Assembly (NCBI GenBank): GCA_022711315.1
Contig: JAKLFG010000002.1
Location: 33,844 to 97,843 of the forward strand
DNA length: 64,000 nucleotides
Direction: 5' to 3'
DNA from: a bacterium
Lineage (GTDB): Bacteria; UBP6; UBA1177; JAKLFG01
The notes below the pieces were generated by a model that worked only from the letters and a program-made list of their open reading frames with translations, ran no database searches and was not told where the DNA came from. Shown here one piece after another: positions 1 to 8,090 of this stretch. The stretch's first letter is position 1, and each line of letters begins with the position of its first letter. The position numbers were made by a program, and so were the translations under genes.

Positions 1-10
1 TTCTTTTCAT
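1..10 (-). CDS. 5' end of a gene leaving the left edge (start codon visible)
   Basis: On the minus strand an ATG at 10-8 begins Met-Lys-Arg and runs off the window. A strong Shine-Dalgarno match, AAGGAGG (complement of 20-26), lies 9 nt upstream. Met-Lys-Arg is a common beginning for signal peptides in this window, so a secreted or lipoprotein product is possible. Only three codons are visible and function cannot be called. It would be divergent from the serine hydrolase gene at 220. Confidence 0.5.
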
Positions 11-219
11 TCGTTGTTCCCTCCTTTCTCGCTATTCGTAAGTGAACGAACCTTCCTCTTCGACCGGCTCTTTAGTGCTCTTTTCTTTTTTCTTTTATTG
101 TGAGCACGCGGCATTATACTCTAAAAAGGTTCGGATACACTATAAAAAAAAGAGGGGCTCCTTTCTTGCTCGTTTTTTTCTGATCATCGCAGGCCACGAC
201 CGTGGACAGGAGGAACAGG

Positions 220-1863
220 ATGGGAAAATATCTTTGGGGACCGGTTATCGCCGCGATGCTTTTCTGCGCTTCCTGCGACGATGCCGATCCCGTCAACGAC
301 ACCGACCTGTCACCCACCGACAGTGACGCGGTCGCGACCGATGATCTTCTCGACCCCGACGACGCTCCGCTCCCCGACGCCGACATTCGATTCGACCCTT
401 TTATCGCGGCGCTCAAAAAAGATCTCGAAAAGAGCGACGCGTACGGCGTTTCGACCGCGGTCATGAAGGACGGTGCGGTCATCTTCGCCGCCGCCTACGG
501 CTCGAAGGACCCTGCGGGGAAGACACCGCTGACGCCCGACACGCTCATGCAGATCGGCTCGACCACCAAACAGATGACCGCCGCGGGGCTTCTGCGCAAA
601 GTCGAGGCAGGGGCGCTCGCGCTCGACGACACGATCGAGGAACTGCTTCCCGATCTCGAGTTCGCGCGCGACGCCTCGTGGGACGACGCGCTCACCCCGC
701 ACCTGCTGCTCAGCCATCAGGGCGGCTTTTACGACTGGATACCGTGGAACGGGCCGCCCGACGACACCGAACTCGCCGACAACACCTACGGCGTCTATGA
801 TGAACTGTACTATCTCATGAATCCGCCGGGCGCCTTCTGGAACTATTCCAACCCCAACTTCGTTCTCGCGGGGCTCATCACCGAAACGCTCGATACGCGG
901 AAATGGCCGGACATCATGCGCGAGGACCTCTTCGTTCCGCTCGGGATGGATCGCACCTTCCTGCGCAAAAGCGAGGTCGAGAAGGACGGCGATTACGCGC
1001 TCTCCTTCGGGCTCGGCATCGACGACCTGCAAAGCGGCGAGAGCGGACCGGTGACGATGGAGATGATGCCCGACCCCGGCTGGGGCCGTCCGGCGGGGCT
1101 CGTCTGGACGACGCCGACCCAGATGATGAGGTGGGCGCGGTTCCTCATGGAGGGAGAACCCGAGGTCCTCGCCGACGACCTGCGCGAAAAGATGGTCGAA
1201 GAACAGGTGGATACGCGCTACGGCATGGGGACGGTCCACTACGGCTACGGCCTGTTCGTCGAGCGCGGCTATATGTCTGAGGCAGGCGACTGGTATGAGG
1301 TCCCGGTCTGGGAGCATGGCGGCAACACGCTCTCGTTCACCAACATCTTCTATATGTTCCCGGAGCAGGACTTCGCGGTCGCCATCTGTTCAAGCGCCTA
1401 TGGCACCGATTTCTCTCACAGTCTCGACGCGGCGGTCATGTCGCTCGCCGGATTGCCGGCCCCCGCGGCCGACGCTCCGGTATACACCATCGATCCGGCG
1501 CGGTTCGACGATCATGTCGGCACCTACGACGATCCGAACAATGTCGGGACGCTCATCGTCACGCGAAAGAACGACGACCTGTTCGTGGAGGCGCCCGATC
1601 TTGCGGGGTACGGCCTGAGCGTGACACCGCAACTGACCGCCATCTCAAGCGATATCTTTTACTTATACATCGACGGCACCCCTTACGACATCACCTTCAT
1701 CCGCACCGGGGAGGAGGGGCCGTCGACCTACATCAGGCAACGCGCCTTTGTCGCGACCCGCGTCGAAGATGAAACGAGCCCCCGCCGTGCTCCTTCCCGC
1801 GAGATGGTCGAACGCTGGCTGGCGCACAGACGCGTCGAACCGCCCATTCTCCACCGTCCCTAA
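220..1863 (+). CDS. beta-lactamase-family serine hydrolase lipoprotein
   Basis: A 547-aa protein of the class C beta-lactamase / D-alanyl-D-alanine carboxypeptidase (Pfam Beta-lactamase) family. The catalytic SxxK is STTK at residues 114-117, the YxN-type motif is YSN at 209-211, and HGG at 366-368 stands at the third (KTG-like) motif. The N-terminus is a lipoprotein signal ending near Cys19 (CASC), followed by an Asp/Thr/Pro-rich linker to about residue 56. The start at 220 is preferred over an in-frame GTG at 202 because AGGAGG lies just upstream and the signal peptide then begins at Met-Gly-Lys. The family covers penicillin-binding proteins, esterases and peptidases, so the substrate cannot be predicted. 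It probably sits on the outer face of a membrane. A small Cys-cluster gene follows 12 bp later and is likely co-transcribed. Confidence 0.85.
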   Translation: MGKYLWGPVIAAMLFCASCDDADPVNDTDLSPTDSDAVATDDLLDPDDAPLPDADIRFDPFIAALKKDLEKSDAYGVSTAVMKDGAVIFAAAYGSKDPAGKTPLTPDTLMQIGSTTKQMTAAGLLRKVEAGALALDDTIEELLPDLEFARDASWDDALTPHLLLSHQGGFYDWIPWNGPPDDTELADNTYGVYDELYYLMNPPGAFWNYSNPNFVLAGLITETLDTRKWPDIMREDLFVPLGMDRTFLRKSEVEKDGDYALSFGLGIDDLQSGESGPVTMEMMPDPGWGRPAGLVWTTPTQMMRWARFLMEGEPEVLADDLREKMVEEQVDTRYGMGTVHYGYGLFVERGYMSEAGDWYEVPVWEHGGNTLSFTNIFYMFPEQDFAVAICSSAYGTDFSHSLDAAVMSLAGLPAPAADAPVYTIDPARFDDHVGTYDDPNNVGTLIVTRKNDDLFVEAPDLAGYGLSVTPQLTAISSDIFYLYIDGTPYDITFIRTGEEGPSTYIRQRAFVATRVEDETSPRRAPSREMVERWLAHRRVEPPILHRP

Positions 1864-1875
1864 CAGAGGTCTCTC

Positions 1876-2307
1876 ATGAAAAAACGGAATTCCCCTCCCG
1901 TCACCCCCGCCGACTGCATAGCCTGCGGGAGCGCCTGCTGTCGCTACATCATCGTCGATCTGCCGCATGAGCCGCGCGGCGAAGAGAGTTTCGAGGAACT
2001 GCTCTGGTATCTCTTCAACCCGCACACCAAACTGCTGAAAGAAGGACGCCGATGGTCGCTCATGGTATCGGGCCGCTGCCGGATGCTCGCCGACGACGGG
2101 AGATGCCGCATCTACGAAGACCGTCCCTTCCTCTGCGGCGACTACCCGCAGGTGACCGCCGATGAATGCCACGGCCCCGATCTGCGCGACTTCTCGGGGC
2201 GTATCTTCCAAAGCGCCGAGGAACTGCTCACCTACCTCGCCGACGAACGGGGGAAGGAGTGGGCGCGGCGGCGGTTGAAGAGGATGGTAGCCCTCGAAAA
2301 GAAATAG
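1876..2307 (+). CDS. YkgJ-like cysteine-cluster (putative Fe/Zn-binding) protein
   Basis: A 143-aa cytoplasmic protein with the cysteine pattern of the YkgJ / zinc- or iron-chelating (CxxCxxxCC) family: CIACGSACC near residues 14-21, then GRCRML, GRCRIYEDRP and LCGDYP. Members are thought to bind a metal or Fe-S centre, but the biochemical role is largely unknown. There is no signal peptide. It lies 12 bp after the serine hydrolase gene in the same direction, so it is probably in one transcript. The C-terminus (WARRRLKRM) is basic. Confidence 0.75.
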   Translation: MKKRNSPPVTPADCIACGSACCRYIIVDLPHEPRGEESFEELLWYLFNPHTKLLKEGRRWSLMVSGRCRMLADDGRCRIYEDRPFLCGDYPQVTADECHGPDLRDFSGRIFQSAEELLTYLADERGKEWARRRLKRMVALEKK

Positions 2308-2357
2308 AACCACGAAAGAACTCGGGCAATAACATCCGCTTAATGTTTTCTTTTTTC

Positions 2358-2386
2358 TTGACGAACCTTGTTGCCTCGGGCATATT
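2358..2386 (+). promoter_or_regulatory. sigma-70-type promoter for the DUF1566 lipoprotein gene
   Basis: TTGACG (2358-2363), 17-bp spacer, CATATT (2381-2386) in an AT-rich gap, about 50 bp before the start codon at 2436. Visual consensus match only. Confidence 0.45.
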
Positions 2387-2435
2387 TTATCGGTGCAATG
2401 CCTTACTGTGCCTCAATTTCGCAACGGAGGTCCCC

Positions 2436-4907
2436 ATGCGAATGATCCTTTTCGTTGTTTCCTTCTTTTTGTTGTTTCTGACCGCCTGCGACGGGAGCGG
2501 AAGCAACGATCCGACCGATACCGCCGTCACCGGCGACAGCGATTCGGCGACCGGCGATGAGGTCGCTACCGACGACGACTCCCTGACCGGCGACGATCCG
2601 GTCACCGATAGCGACGCCCCGCAGCTCACCATCGCCGGGTTCGTCCAGAAGGGACCGTTCGTGCAGGGCTCCGAGATCACGATACAGGAACTCGATGCCT
2701 CGCTCGTCCCGATCGGCACCTCCTACACCACCGACACCATCGACGACTTCGGCTCGTTCGGGATCGCGCGGCAGATGTCGTCGAACTTCATCGAGGTGAC
2801 CGCGTCGGGCTTCTACTTCAACGAGGTCAAAGGCGAACTCTCGGCCGCCGGGATACAGTTCCGCGTCGTCGCCGACATCAGCGAGGCCAAGCCGGTCAAC
2901 ATCAACATCCTCACCACCATCGAGCGCGAACGGATCAAGGAACTCCTCGGCGCGGGAGACACCTTCGAGGAGGCGCGCGCCAAGGCGGAGCAGGAGATAC
3001 TCGCCATCTTCAACATCACCAGCTTCGAGACGGCGAACTTTCAGGAGATGGACATCAGCAAGGAGGGAGACAGCAACGCGATACTGCTCGCCATCTCGGC
3101 GGTGCTCCAGCAGGGGAACAGCGAGGCGGAACTGTCCGAACTCATTTCCAAGATAACGCAGGATATCAAAACGGACGGCACGCTCGACAACGAGGCCCAG
3201 CGCGCCAAGATCGTCGAGGGCGGCACGGCGCTCGATCTCGCGGCGGTCCGCACCAACATCGAGGACCGCTATACCGATCTGGGGCTTACCGACCTCACCA
3301 TACCGCTGTTCGAGGATTTCGTCGACAGCGACGGCGACGGGCTCATCAACCGGTTCGATTTCACCGCGGCGTTCGCGCCGGTCACGAACGCCGACCTCAC
3401 CGCGATCCACACCTCCAACTCGATCACGGTGGTGCTGCCTCCCGCCATCGCCGAGGCGACCGCGACCCTCGATGCGGGCGTGCTGGTGATAAATGGTGCC
3501 GAGAGCGGCGCGACCGCTGCGGTGACGGACGGCGACACGATCGCGATACGGCTCGCCGCGCCGACGACCCACGGCGCGACGGCGACGGCGAACCTGACCG
3601 TTTCCTACGACCCCTACGAGGTTGCGGGCGCCTTCTTGGTAACGGCGAAGAGCGACAAATACTTCGCGCTCGAATTCACCGCGGTCACCGATGGCGAACT
3701 GGGACAGGAATATACCTCCAACGAGCAGACGATAACGCTTCCCGCCACGATAGCCGATGCCGTCGCGACGCTCGACAACGGCGCGATCATCGTCAACGGC
3801 GTCGACAAGGGCGTTTCGACGACCGTTGTGAACGGCGACACGGTGGCGGTGCGACTTGCATCGAGCGTCTATGAAACGGCAACTGTCGGTACTCTTGAGA
3901 TCGACTATCTCGGCAATGTCGTGAGCGGCGCATTCTCCGTGTCGGTCCCGCGACTGATCTGCGACGCCGACACTTGTGAAGATCTGCTGACCGGGCTTGT
4001 CTGGATGAAGGATTACACCGGTTCGTTCGATCAGGATTACTGGAAGGGGGCGCGCGATCACTGTCTGAAACTCGAACTGGGCGGCAAGAGCGACTGGCGG
4101 CTTCCCAAGGTGTGGGAGTTCCGCACCATCGTCCGCGGCTGTCCCGGTGCCGCCGAGACGGGCGGCTCGTGCGGTGTGACCGAAAATTGTCTTGACGCCG
4201 ACTGCGCCGACACCGGGAATTGTTCCTGTTTCGCGGTAGAGGGGCAAGACATTGTACCCGGCAATACGCTGTTCAACGAACCGGCTTACCTATGGGAAGG
4301 AGGCACTCCCATGAACGGCGGTTTCTGGACCGGCTCGGTCGTCGGCGACGATCCCACGAAGGCGTGGGCGGCCACACCCGCCAACGGCCCCGACTTCAAA
4401 GCGAGATCGAAAACCGATGCCTACACCAGAGCGCGCTGTGTCCGGAGCGACACCGATGTGGACGAGGAGTTCAGCGAGATATACACCGACCCGGTCACCG
4501 GTCTCCAATGGACCAAGCAGGCCACAGCCAACAACCCGAGCCCTGAAACTTACTGCAACGATCTTGTGCTTGAGGGAAAAAACGATTGGCGTCTCCCGAC
4601 GATAACCGAACTCAGGAGCATCGTCAGCGGATGCGCGAGTCTTGAACCGGGTGGTTCGTGCGGCTCCTACCACGACTGCGCGACCGCCGGAACCTGCACT
4701 CAGACCGATTATGCTTTTTGCCATTGCACCGAACCGATCGTCGGGGAGTGTTTCATGAATACGGAACTCGCCAGTTCCGGTGAAATGCCCTCCTCCACCG
4801 TATCGCCGGAAAGCCAGAGATTCACCATCGAACTGTGCGGCAGCGGCGGAAGGATCCGCTTCGGTCCCCTGATGGGCGATTTCGCGATCCGCTGCGTCCG
4901 CAACTGA
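2436..4907 (+). CDS. lipoprotein with two DUF1566 domains and a tandem repeat
   Basis: An 823-aa predicted lipoprotein. The signal peptide ends in LFLTAC with lipid Cys18, followed by a Thr/Asp/Gly linker to about residue 66. Next comes a domain beginning GFVQKGPFVQGSEITIQEL, an EF-hand-like DSDGDGL stretch (about residue 300), and two tandem ~90-residue beta-type modules (about 318-395 and 410-500) sharing the pattern ATLDxGxxxxNG...NGDTxAxRL. Two C-terminal DUF1566/Lcl-like modules begin near 518 and 687 (GLVWMKD... and GLQWTKQ..., each with DWRLP and several Cys). These modules are common in secreted proteins of Deltaproteobacteria; the function is probably structural or adhesive but not established. 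The start at 2436 has GGAGG five bases upstream; the longer open frame to 2166 overlaps the preceding gene and lacks a signal peptide. Confidence 0.8.
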   Translation: MRMILFVVSFFLLFLTACDGSGSNDPTDTAVTGDSDSATGDEVATDDDSLTGDDPVTDSDAPQLTIAGFVQKGPFVQGSEITIQELDASLVPIGTSYTTDTIDDFGSFGIARQMSSNFIEVTASGFYFNEVKGELSAAGIQFRVVADISEAKPVNINILTTIERERIKELLGAGDTFEEARAKAEQEILAIFNITSFETANFQEMDISKEGDSNAILLAISAVLQQGNSEAELSELISKITQDIKTDGTLDNEAQRAKIVEGGTALDLAAVRTNIEDRYTDLGLTDLTIPLFEDFVDSDGDGLINRFDFTAAFAPVTNADLTAIHTSNSITVVLPPAIAEATATLDAGVLVINGAESGATAAVTDGDTIAIRLAAPTTHGATATANLTVSYDPYEVAGAFLVTAKSDKYFALEFTAVTDGELGQEYTSNEQTITLPATIADAVATLDNGAIIVNGVDKGVSTTVVNGDTVAVRLASSVYETATVGTLEIDYLGNVVSGAFSVSVPRLICDADTCEDLLTGLVWMKDYTGSFDQDYWKGARDHCLKLELGGKSDWRLPKVWEFRTIVRGCPGAAETGGSCGVTENCLDADCADTGNCSCFAVEGQDIVPGNTLFNEPAYLWEGGTPMNGGFWTGSVVGDDPTKAWAATPANGPDFKARSKTDAYTRARCVRSDTDVDEEFSEIYTDPVTGLQWTKQATANNPSPETYCNDLVLEGKNDWRLPTITELRSIVSGCASLEPGGSCGSYHDCATAGTCTQTDYAFCHCTEPIVGECFMNTELASSGEMPSSTVSPESQRFTIELCGSGGRIRFGPLMGDFAIRCVRN

Positions 4908-4923
4908 CCGCCGTCCCGAAAAT

Positions 4924-4952
4924 TTGCCTCCTCTCTCTTTTCCCGCTACACT
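4924..4952 (+). promoter_or_regulatory. possible sigma-70-type promoter for the DUF362 gene
   Basis: TTGCCT (4924-4929), 17-bp spacer, TACACT (4947-4952). Transcription would begin near 4959, which coincides with an in-frame ATG and argues for the downstream start at 5013. Confidence 0.4.
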
Positions 4953-5012
4953 TCCCCCATGAACGGTCGTCTTTGTGTAGCTCTTCTGTGCATACTCATA
5001 ACCGGAGGCACC

Positions 5013-6053
5013 ATGCCTGCGAACGATAAAGCGCCGGCCGCCGCGCCGGCAAAGGTCTACTTCACCCGCGATCTTTCCCCGGCAGGTCTCATGAAGGTCT
5101 TCGAGAAGGTGCACCCTGCCGTCACCGGTACCCGCATCGGGCTCAAGGTCCATTTCGGCGAGGAGGGCAACGCCTACTACATCAAACCGGCGCTCATGAA
5201 GGATCTCGCCCTTTCACTCAAGGCGACCTTCGTCGAGACCAATGTCCTGTATGTCGGCAAACGGCGCTACACCGACAGCCACATCGCGCTGGCGAAAGAA
5301 CACGGCTTCACCTACGCCCCCATCGACATCCTCGACAGCGAGAGCACCATCGAATACCCGGCCAAAGGACTCAAGCACATCAAGAAAGCGATCGTCGGCT
5401 CCCACATGGCGAACTACGACACCATCGTCGTCCTCTCGCACTTCAAGGGGCACATGGGGGCCGGGTTCGGCGGCGCGATAAAGAATGTCGGGATGGGACT
5501 CGGCGCCATCGCGGGGAAGATGGCGATGCATGCTTCGACCATACCGACCGTCAAGGCATCCAAATGCATCAAATGCGGCGTTTGCGTCCCGCAATGCCCC
5601 GGCAAGGCGATCACGATAGAGCCCAAGGTGGTCATCGACCCCGAGAAATGCATCGGCTGCGCCAAGTGCATCGGCCTCTGTCCGACGCGCGTCTACGGCG
5701 TCCCGTGGGGCTCGACCGACACCCCCGCCTTCATGGAGAAACTGGTCGAGTACGCGAAGATCATCAGCGACAACAAGCACATGGTCTACATCAATGTGCT
5801 CGCAAACATCTCGCCCGACTGCGACTGCATGGCGGGGGCCGGAAAACCCTTCGTGAAGGACATCGGCATACTCGTATCGACCGACATGCTCGCCATCGAC
5901 GCCGCCTCGTTCGCTCTGGTCAACGAGGCGACCCACATCAAGGACGCCTTCGCCAAGCATTCGGGCGTTTCGGGGAAACCGCAACTTGAGTACGGCGAGA
6001 GGATCGGTCTGGGCACGACCCGCTACGAACTCATCGATCTGGACAAGAAGTGA
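5013..6053 (+). CDS. DUF362 protein with two 4Fe-4S ferredoxin motifs
   Basis: A 346-aa protein combining the DUF362 domain (KVHFGEEGNAYYIKP near the N-terminus, GGAIKNVGMG in the middle) with a 2[4Fe-4S] ferredoxin insert. The two clusters are CIKCGVCVPQCP and CIGCAKCIGLCP, both CxxCxxCxxxCP and complete. Such proteins are frequent in anaerobes and are annotated as Fe-S or ferredoxin-like proteins; the redox partner is unknown. The start at 5013 is chosen because CGGAGG lies five bases upstream. An upstream in-frame ATG at 4959 has no ribosome-binding site. No signal peptide follows the chosen start, so it should be cytoplasmic. Confidence 0.85.
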   Translation: MPANDKAPAAAPAKVYFTRDLSPAGLMKVFEKVHPAVTGTRIGLKVHFGEEGNAYYIKPALMKDLALSLKATFVETNVLYVGKRRYTDSHIALAKEHGFTYAPIDILDSESTIEYPAKGLKHIKKAIVGSHMANYDTIVVLSHFKGHMGAGFGGAIKNVGMGLGAIAGKMAMHASTIPTVKASKCIKCGVCVPQCPGKAITIEPKVVIDPEKCIGCAKCIGLCPTRVYGVPWGSTDTPAFMEKLVEYAKIISDNKHMVYINVLANISPDCDCMAGAGKPFVKDIGILVSTDMLAIDAASFALVNEATHIKDAFAKHSGVSGKPQLEYGERIGLGTTRYELIDLDKK

Positions 6054-6159
6054 CGGAGACAAGGATCCGGAGGGGGCACCTCTAAAGGGCCTGTTGTCCA
6101 GAAGGATCATGCGAGGACCTAACAGATGATCATGAAGACAGAAAAAATTAGAGAGATCG

Positions 6160-7845
6160 TTATTCCTGTATCCCGGTGCCGGGGGTGGTCTCGTCGGCAA
6201 GCCATTCGAAGTTGTCGAGCAGTATCGTCGAATCCCACGAGTGGTCGGGGCCGTAGGAAACGGTCCCCTGTTCGAAGACCGCGAACCGCAGGGTGATCTC
6301 CTCGCCCGGGACGACATTTCCCTGCGTCACCAGCCATCCGGTGCAACCGCACCCGCCAAAGTTGTCGAAGCCGGTCCCGGCCAGTTCGGCGTCACCGGTG
6401 CAGAAGCCCCAGTTGTTGTTATCCTCGCTGCAGATGGTGAACAGGCCCGCCGGCGCAAGATCGACACCGACCGGATTGCCGAGCACATCCTTCGCGAGGT
6501 TCTTGTCGTAGGGATTGAGGTGCTCCGAGTCCGGGTGGACCTGATTAAAGGTCGAATCGAGAAGTGCGATGAAGAAATCGTTGTAGTTGGAGGCGCTGCA
6601 GACGGTGTCGGGATACTCGACCGAGCAGAAATAGGTGTTGATGCGGAAAGCGCCCGCGTTGGGCGGTACCTTGAGCCGCACGGTCAGCATGATCGGGTCC
6701 TGCACGACCGGCAGGGGTTTCCCGGCGCAGGAATTCTGCGTGGTCGGGTCGGGCGCCGCCCCGCCGCACGAGGGCGCTTTGGGTGCGGTGCAGTCGGGCT
6801 GGAAGTTGATCCAGTCCTCCGGCACGGTGCTCGCCGTCTTCATGTCGCCCGCTGCGAGCGTCGCCACCGATGCGTCCTTGGTCGGGCCGTTCCACGGGCC
6901 GGTGGAGAGGATGGCGATATTGTCCCCCTGTTTCTTCTCGAGCACACTGCCGAACTTAGGATTCACCGCGTAGGTCTGATAGTTCGCATCAAAATAGGGG
7001 AAAGGAAGGCTCAGGCGGTTGTATTTCGGACAAGTGAAAAGACCGCCCGAATCACAGATGTATTCGGTCGCCTGCGGCCCCGCGAGTCCGAGCGTCGCCG
7101 AAAGGAGCCACGGTTCGCAAAAACCGGCCGCCTTGGCGAGCGACAGGGCGCTCGACGCCACATCCTGACTGACCGTCACGCCGGTGTCGCAGGTGTCATT
7201 CTTCTCGTCGATCTCGTCGTCGCAGTCGTCGTCTATGCCGTTGATCACCTCATAGGCGCCGGGGTGAACGGCAGCCGGTAGTGGGCAGTCGCCCGGCGCA
7301 TCACAGCAGTCCCCGAGACAGTAGGTATAGCCGTCGCCGTCCATGTCGCTGCCGTCATCGGTGGTGCCGTTACAGTCCTCGTCGATGCCGTTATTGCATA
7401 TCTCGTAGAGCGGGCGGACTTCCCCGCTGCACCCGCTCCAGGTCCCGTTCTCCTTGCAGGTGCGGCTCCCCGCCTTGCACGGGCCGACATTTTCGGTACC
7501 CGCCGGACCGGTATAGGAGCACGGTTCGGTCGAGCCGGGGGAGCAGTCGAGCCCCGCGTAGTCGGCGTCGGGCAGGGGGCCGTCGCCGTCGGGATCTTCG
7601 ACTTCGCTCAGGTCAGGTTGAGGCTGGTCGTCGTCGAGTATGCCGGTGTTCTCGTCGGTGTCGCCGGCTTGGTCGAGATCGACGCCCGACCGTACGCGGC
7701 ATTCCTGATGGACCGGATCGCAGAAGTAGATCGTCGTGTCGCCACAATCGGCATCTATCGTACATTTGTCAATGCCGTCCTCGGGCTGAGTACAGGCCGC
7801 GAAGACCAAGAGCGCGGCGATAACGGACAGGAACATGGCTTTCAT
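6160..7845 (-). CDS. MopE-type metal-binding-motif lipoprotein, choice-of-anchor-L-like
   Basis: A 561-aa predicted lipoprotein. The signal peptide ends VFAAC (Cys18). A Cys-rich segment (CTIDADCGD...FCDPVHQEC, residues 28-49) precedes an Asp/Pro-rich linker (55-98). Two MopE-type putative metal-binding motifs follow: EICNNGIDEDCNG (148-160) and EVINGIDDDCDDEIDE (199-214), with DMDGDGYTYC between them. The C-terminal ~330 residues resemble the choice-of-anchor-L domain, starting SQDVASSALSLA and ending YDSTILLDNFEW-like (WDSTILLDNFEW). The start at 7845 is set by GGAGG on the minus strand; an upstream extension to 7896 lacks a signal. The MopE motif is named after a copper-binding Methylococcus protein, but metal binding here is only inferred. 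It converges with the DUF362 gene across a 106-bp gap in which I see no terminator. Confidence 0.8.
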   Translation of the reverse strand: MKAMFLSVIAALLVFAACTQPEDGIDKCTIDADCGDTTIYFCDPVHQECRVRSGVDLDQAGDTDENTGILDDDQPQPDLSEVEDPDGDGPLPDADYAGLDCSPGSTEPCSYTGPAGTENVGPCKAGSRTCKENGTWSGCSGEVRPLYEICNNGIDEDCNGTTDDGSDMDGDGYTYCLGDCCDAPGDCPLPAAVHPGAYEVINGIDDDCDDEIDEKNDTCDTGVTVSQDVASSALSLAKAAGFCEPWLLSATLGLAGPQATEYICDSGGLFTCPKYNRLSLPFPYFDANYQTYAVNPKFGSVLEKKQGDNIAILSTGPWNGPTKDASVATLAAGDMKTASTVPEDWINFQPDCTAPKAPSCGGAAPDPTTQNSCAGKPLPVVQDPIMLTVRLKVPPNAGAFRINTYFCSVEYPDTVCSASNYNDFFIALLDSTFNQVHPDSEHLNPYDKNLAKDVLGNPVGVDLAPAGLFTICSEDNNNWGFCTGDAELAGTGFDNFGGCGCTGWLVTQGNVVPGEEITLRFAVFEQGTVSYGPDHSWDSTILLDNFEWLADETTPGTGIQE

Positions 7846-7887
7846 GGGGAACCTCCGTTCCTTCGTGGCGGACACTACGACTGTGCA

Positions 7888-7915
7888 ATTGTACAATGCG
7901 CACGCGACAAGTCAA
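7888..7915 (-). promoter_or_regulatory. sigma-70-type promoter for the MopE-like lipoprotein
   Basis: Read on the minus strand: TTGACT (7915-7910), 16-bp spacer, TACAAT (7893-7888), about 43 bp before the start at 7845. Strong match at both boxes. Confidence 0.65.
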
Positions 7916-7964
7916 CCCCGTTTTTTGGTAGTAGGGTCAGAGCCTTGTTATTACGGTTGCCCTG

Positions 7965-8090
7965 AGGTCCCCTCAACAGGAACTGTCGGGCGGCATGAGG
8001 AAGCGCGGCGCGTTGGCCCGGGCGATGGTGCTCGACCCCGAGATCTTCTTCTTCGACGAACCCTGCTTCAAGATGCCCCAGATGGGCTAG
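7965..8090 (+). pseudogene. decayed ABC-transporter ATPase fragment (MlaF/Mkl-like)
   Basis: Reading from 7965, the plus strand encodes an ABC signature, ELSGGMRKRGALARA (from 7980), followed at the normal spacing by a Walker B, VLDPEIFFFDEP. The frame ends at a TAG (8088-8090). One frame over, the same stretch reads DGLDHH where GLDP would be expected, suggesting a frameshift just after DEP. There is no Walker A, D-loop continuation or H-loop. LSGGMRKR with LDPEI is typical of MlaF/Ttg2A-type ATPases. No permease or MCE gene is nearby. The fragment overlaps the 3' end of the protease gene by 4 bp on the opposite strand. It is probably a relic of an earlier rearrangement. Confidence 0.65.

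Noticed and set aside
2403..4247. A 614-residue minus-strand open frame opposite the DUF1566 lipoprotein
   Set aside because: Shadow frame with repetitive Arg/Asp/Val composition; the plus strand encodes recognisable domains with a ribosome-binding site.
4959..5012. Earlier ATG for the DUF362 gene giving a hydrophobic N-terminus
   Set aside because: It has no ribosome-binding site and falls at the predicted transcription start, while ATG 5013 has CGGAGG at ideal spacing.
6054..6159. Gap between convergent DUF362 and MopE-like genes as a small gene or terminator
   Set aside because: No open frame with a ribosome-binding site and no stem followed by T residues is visible.
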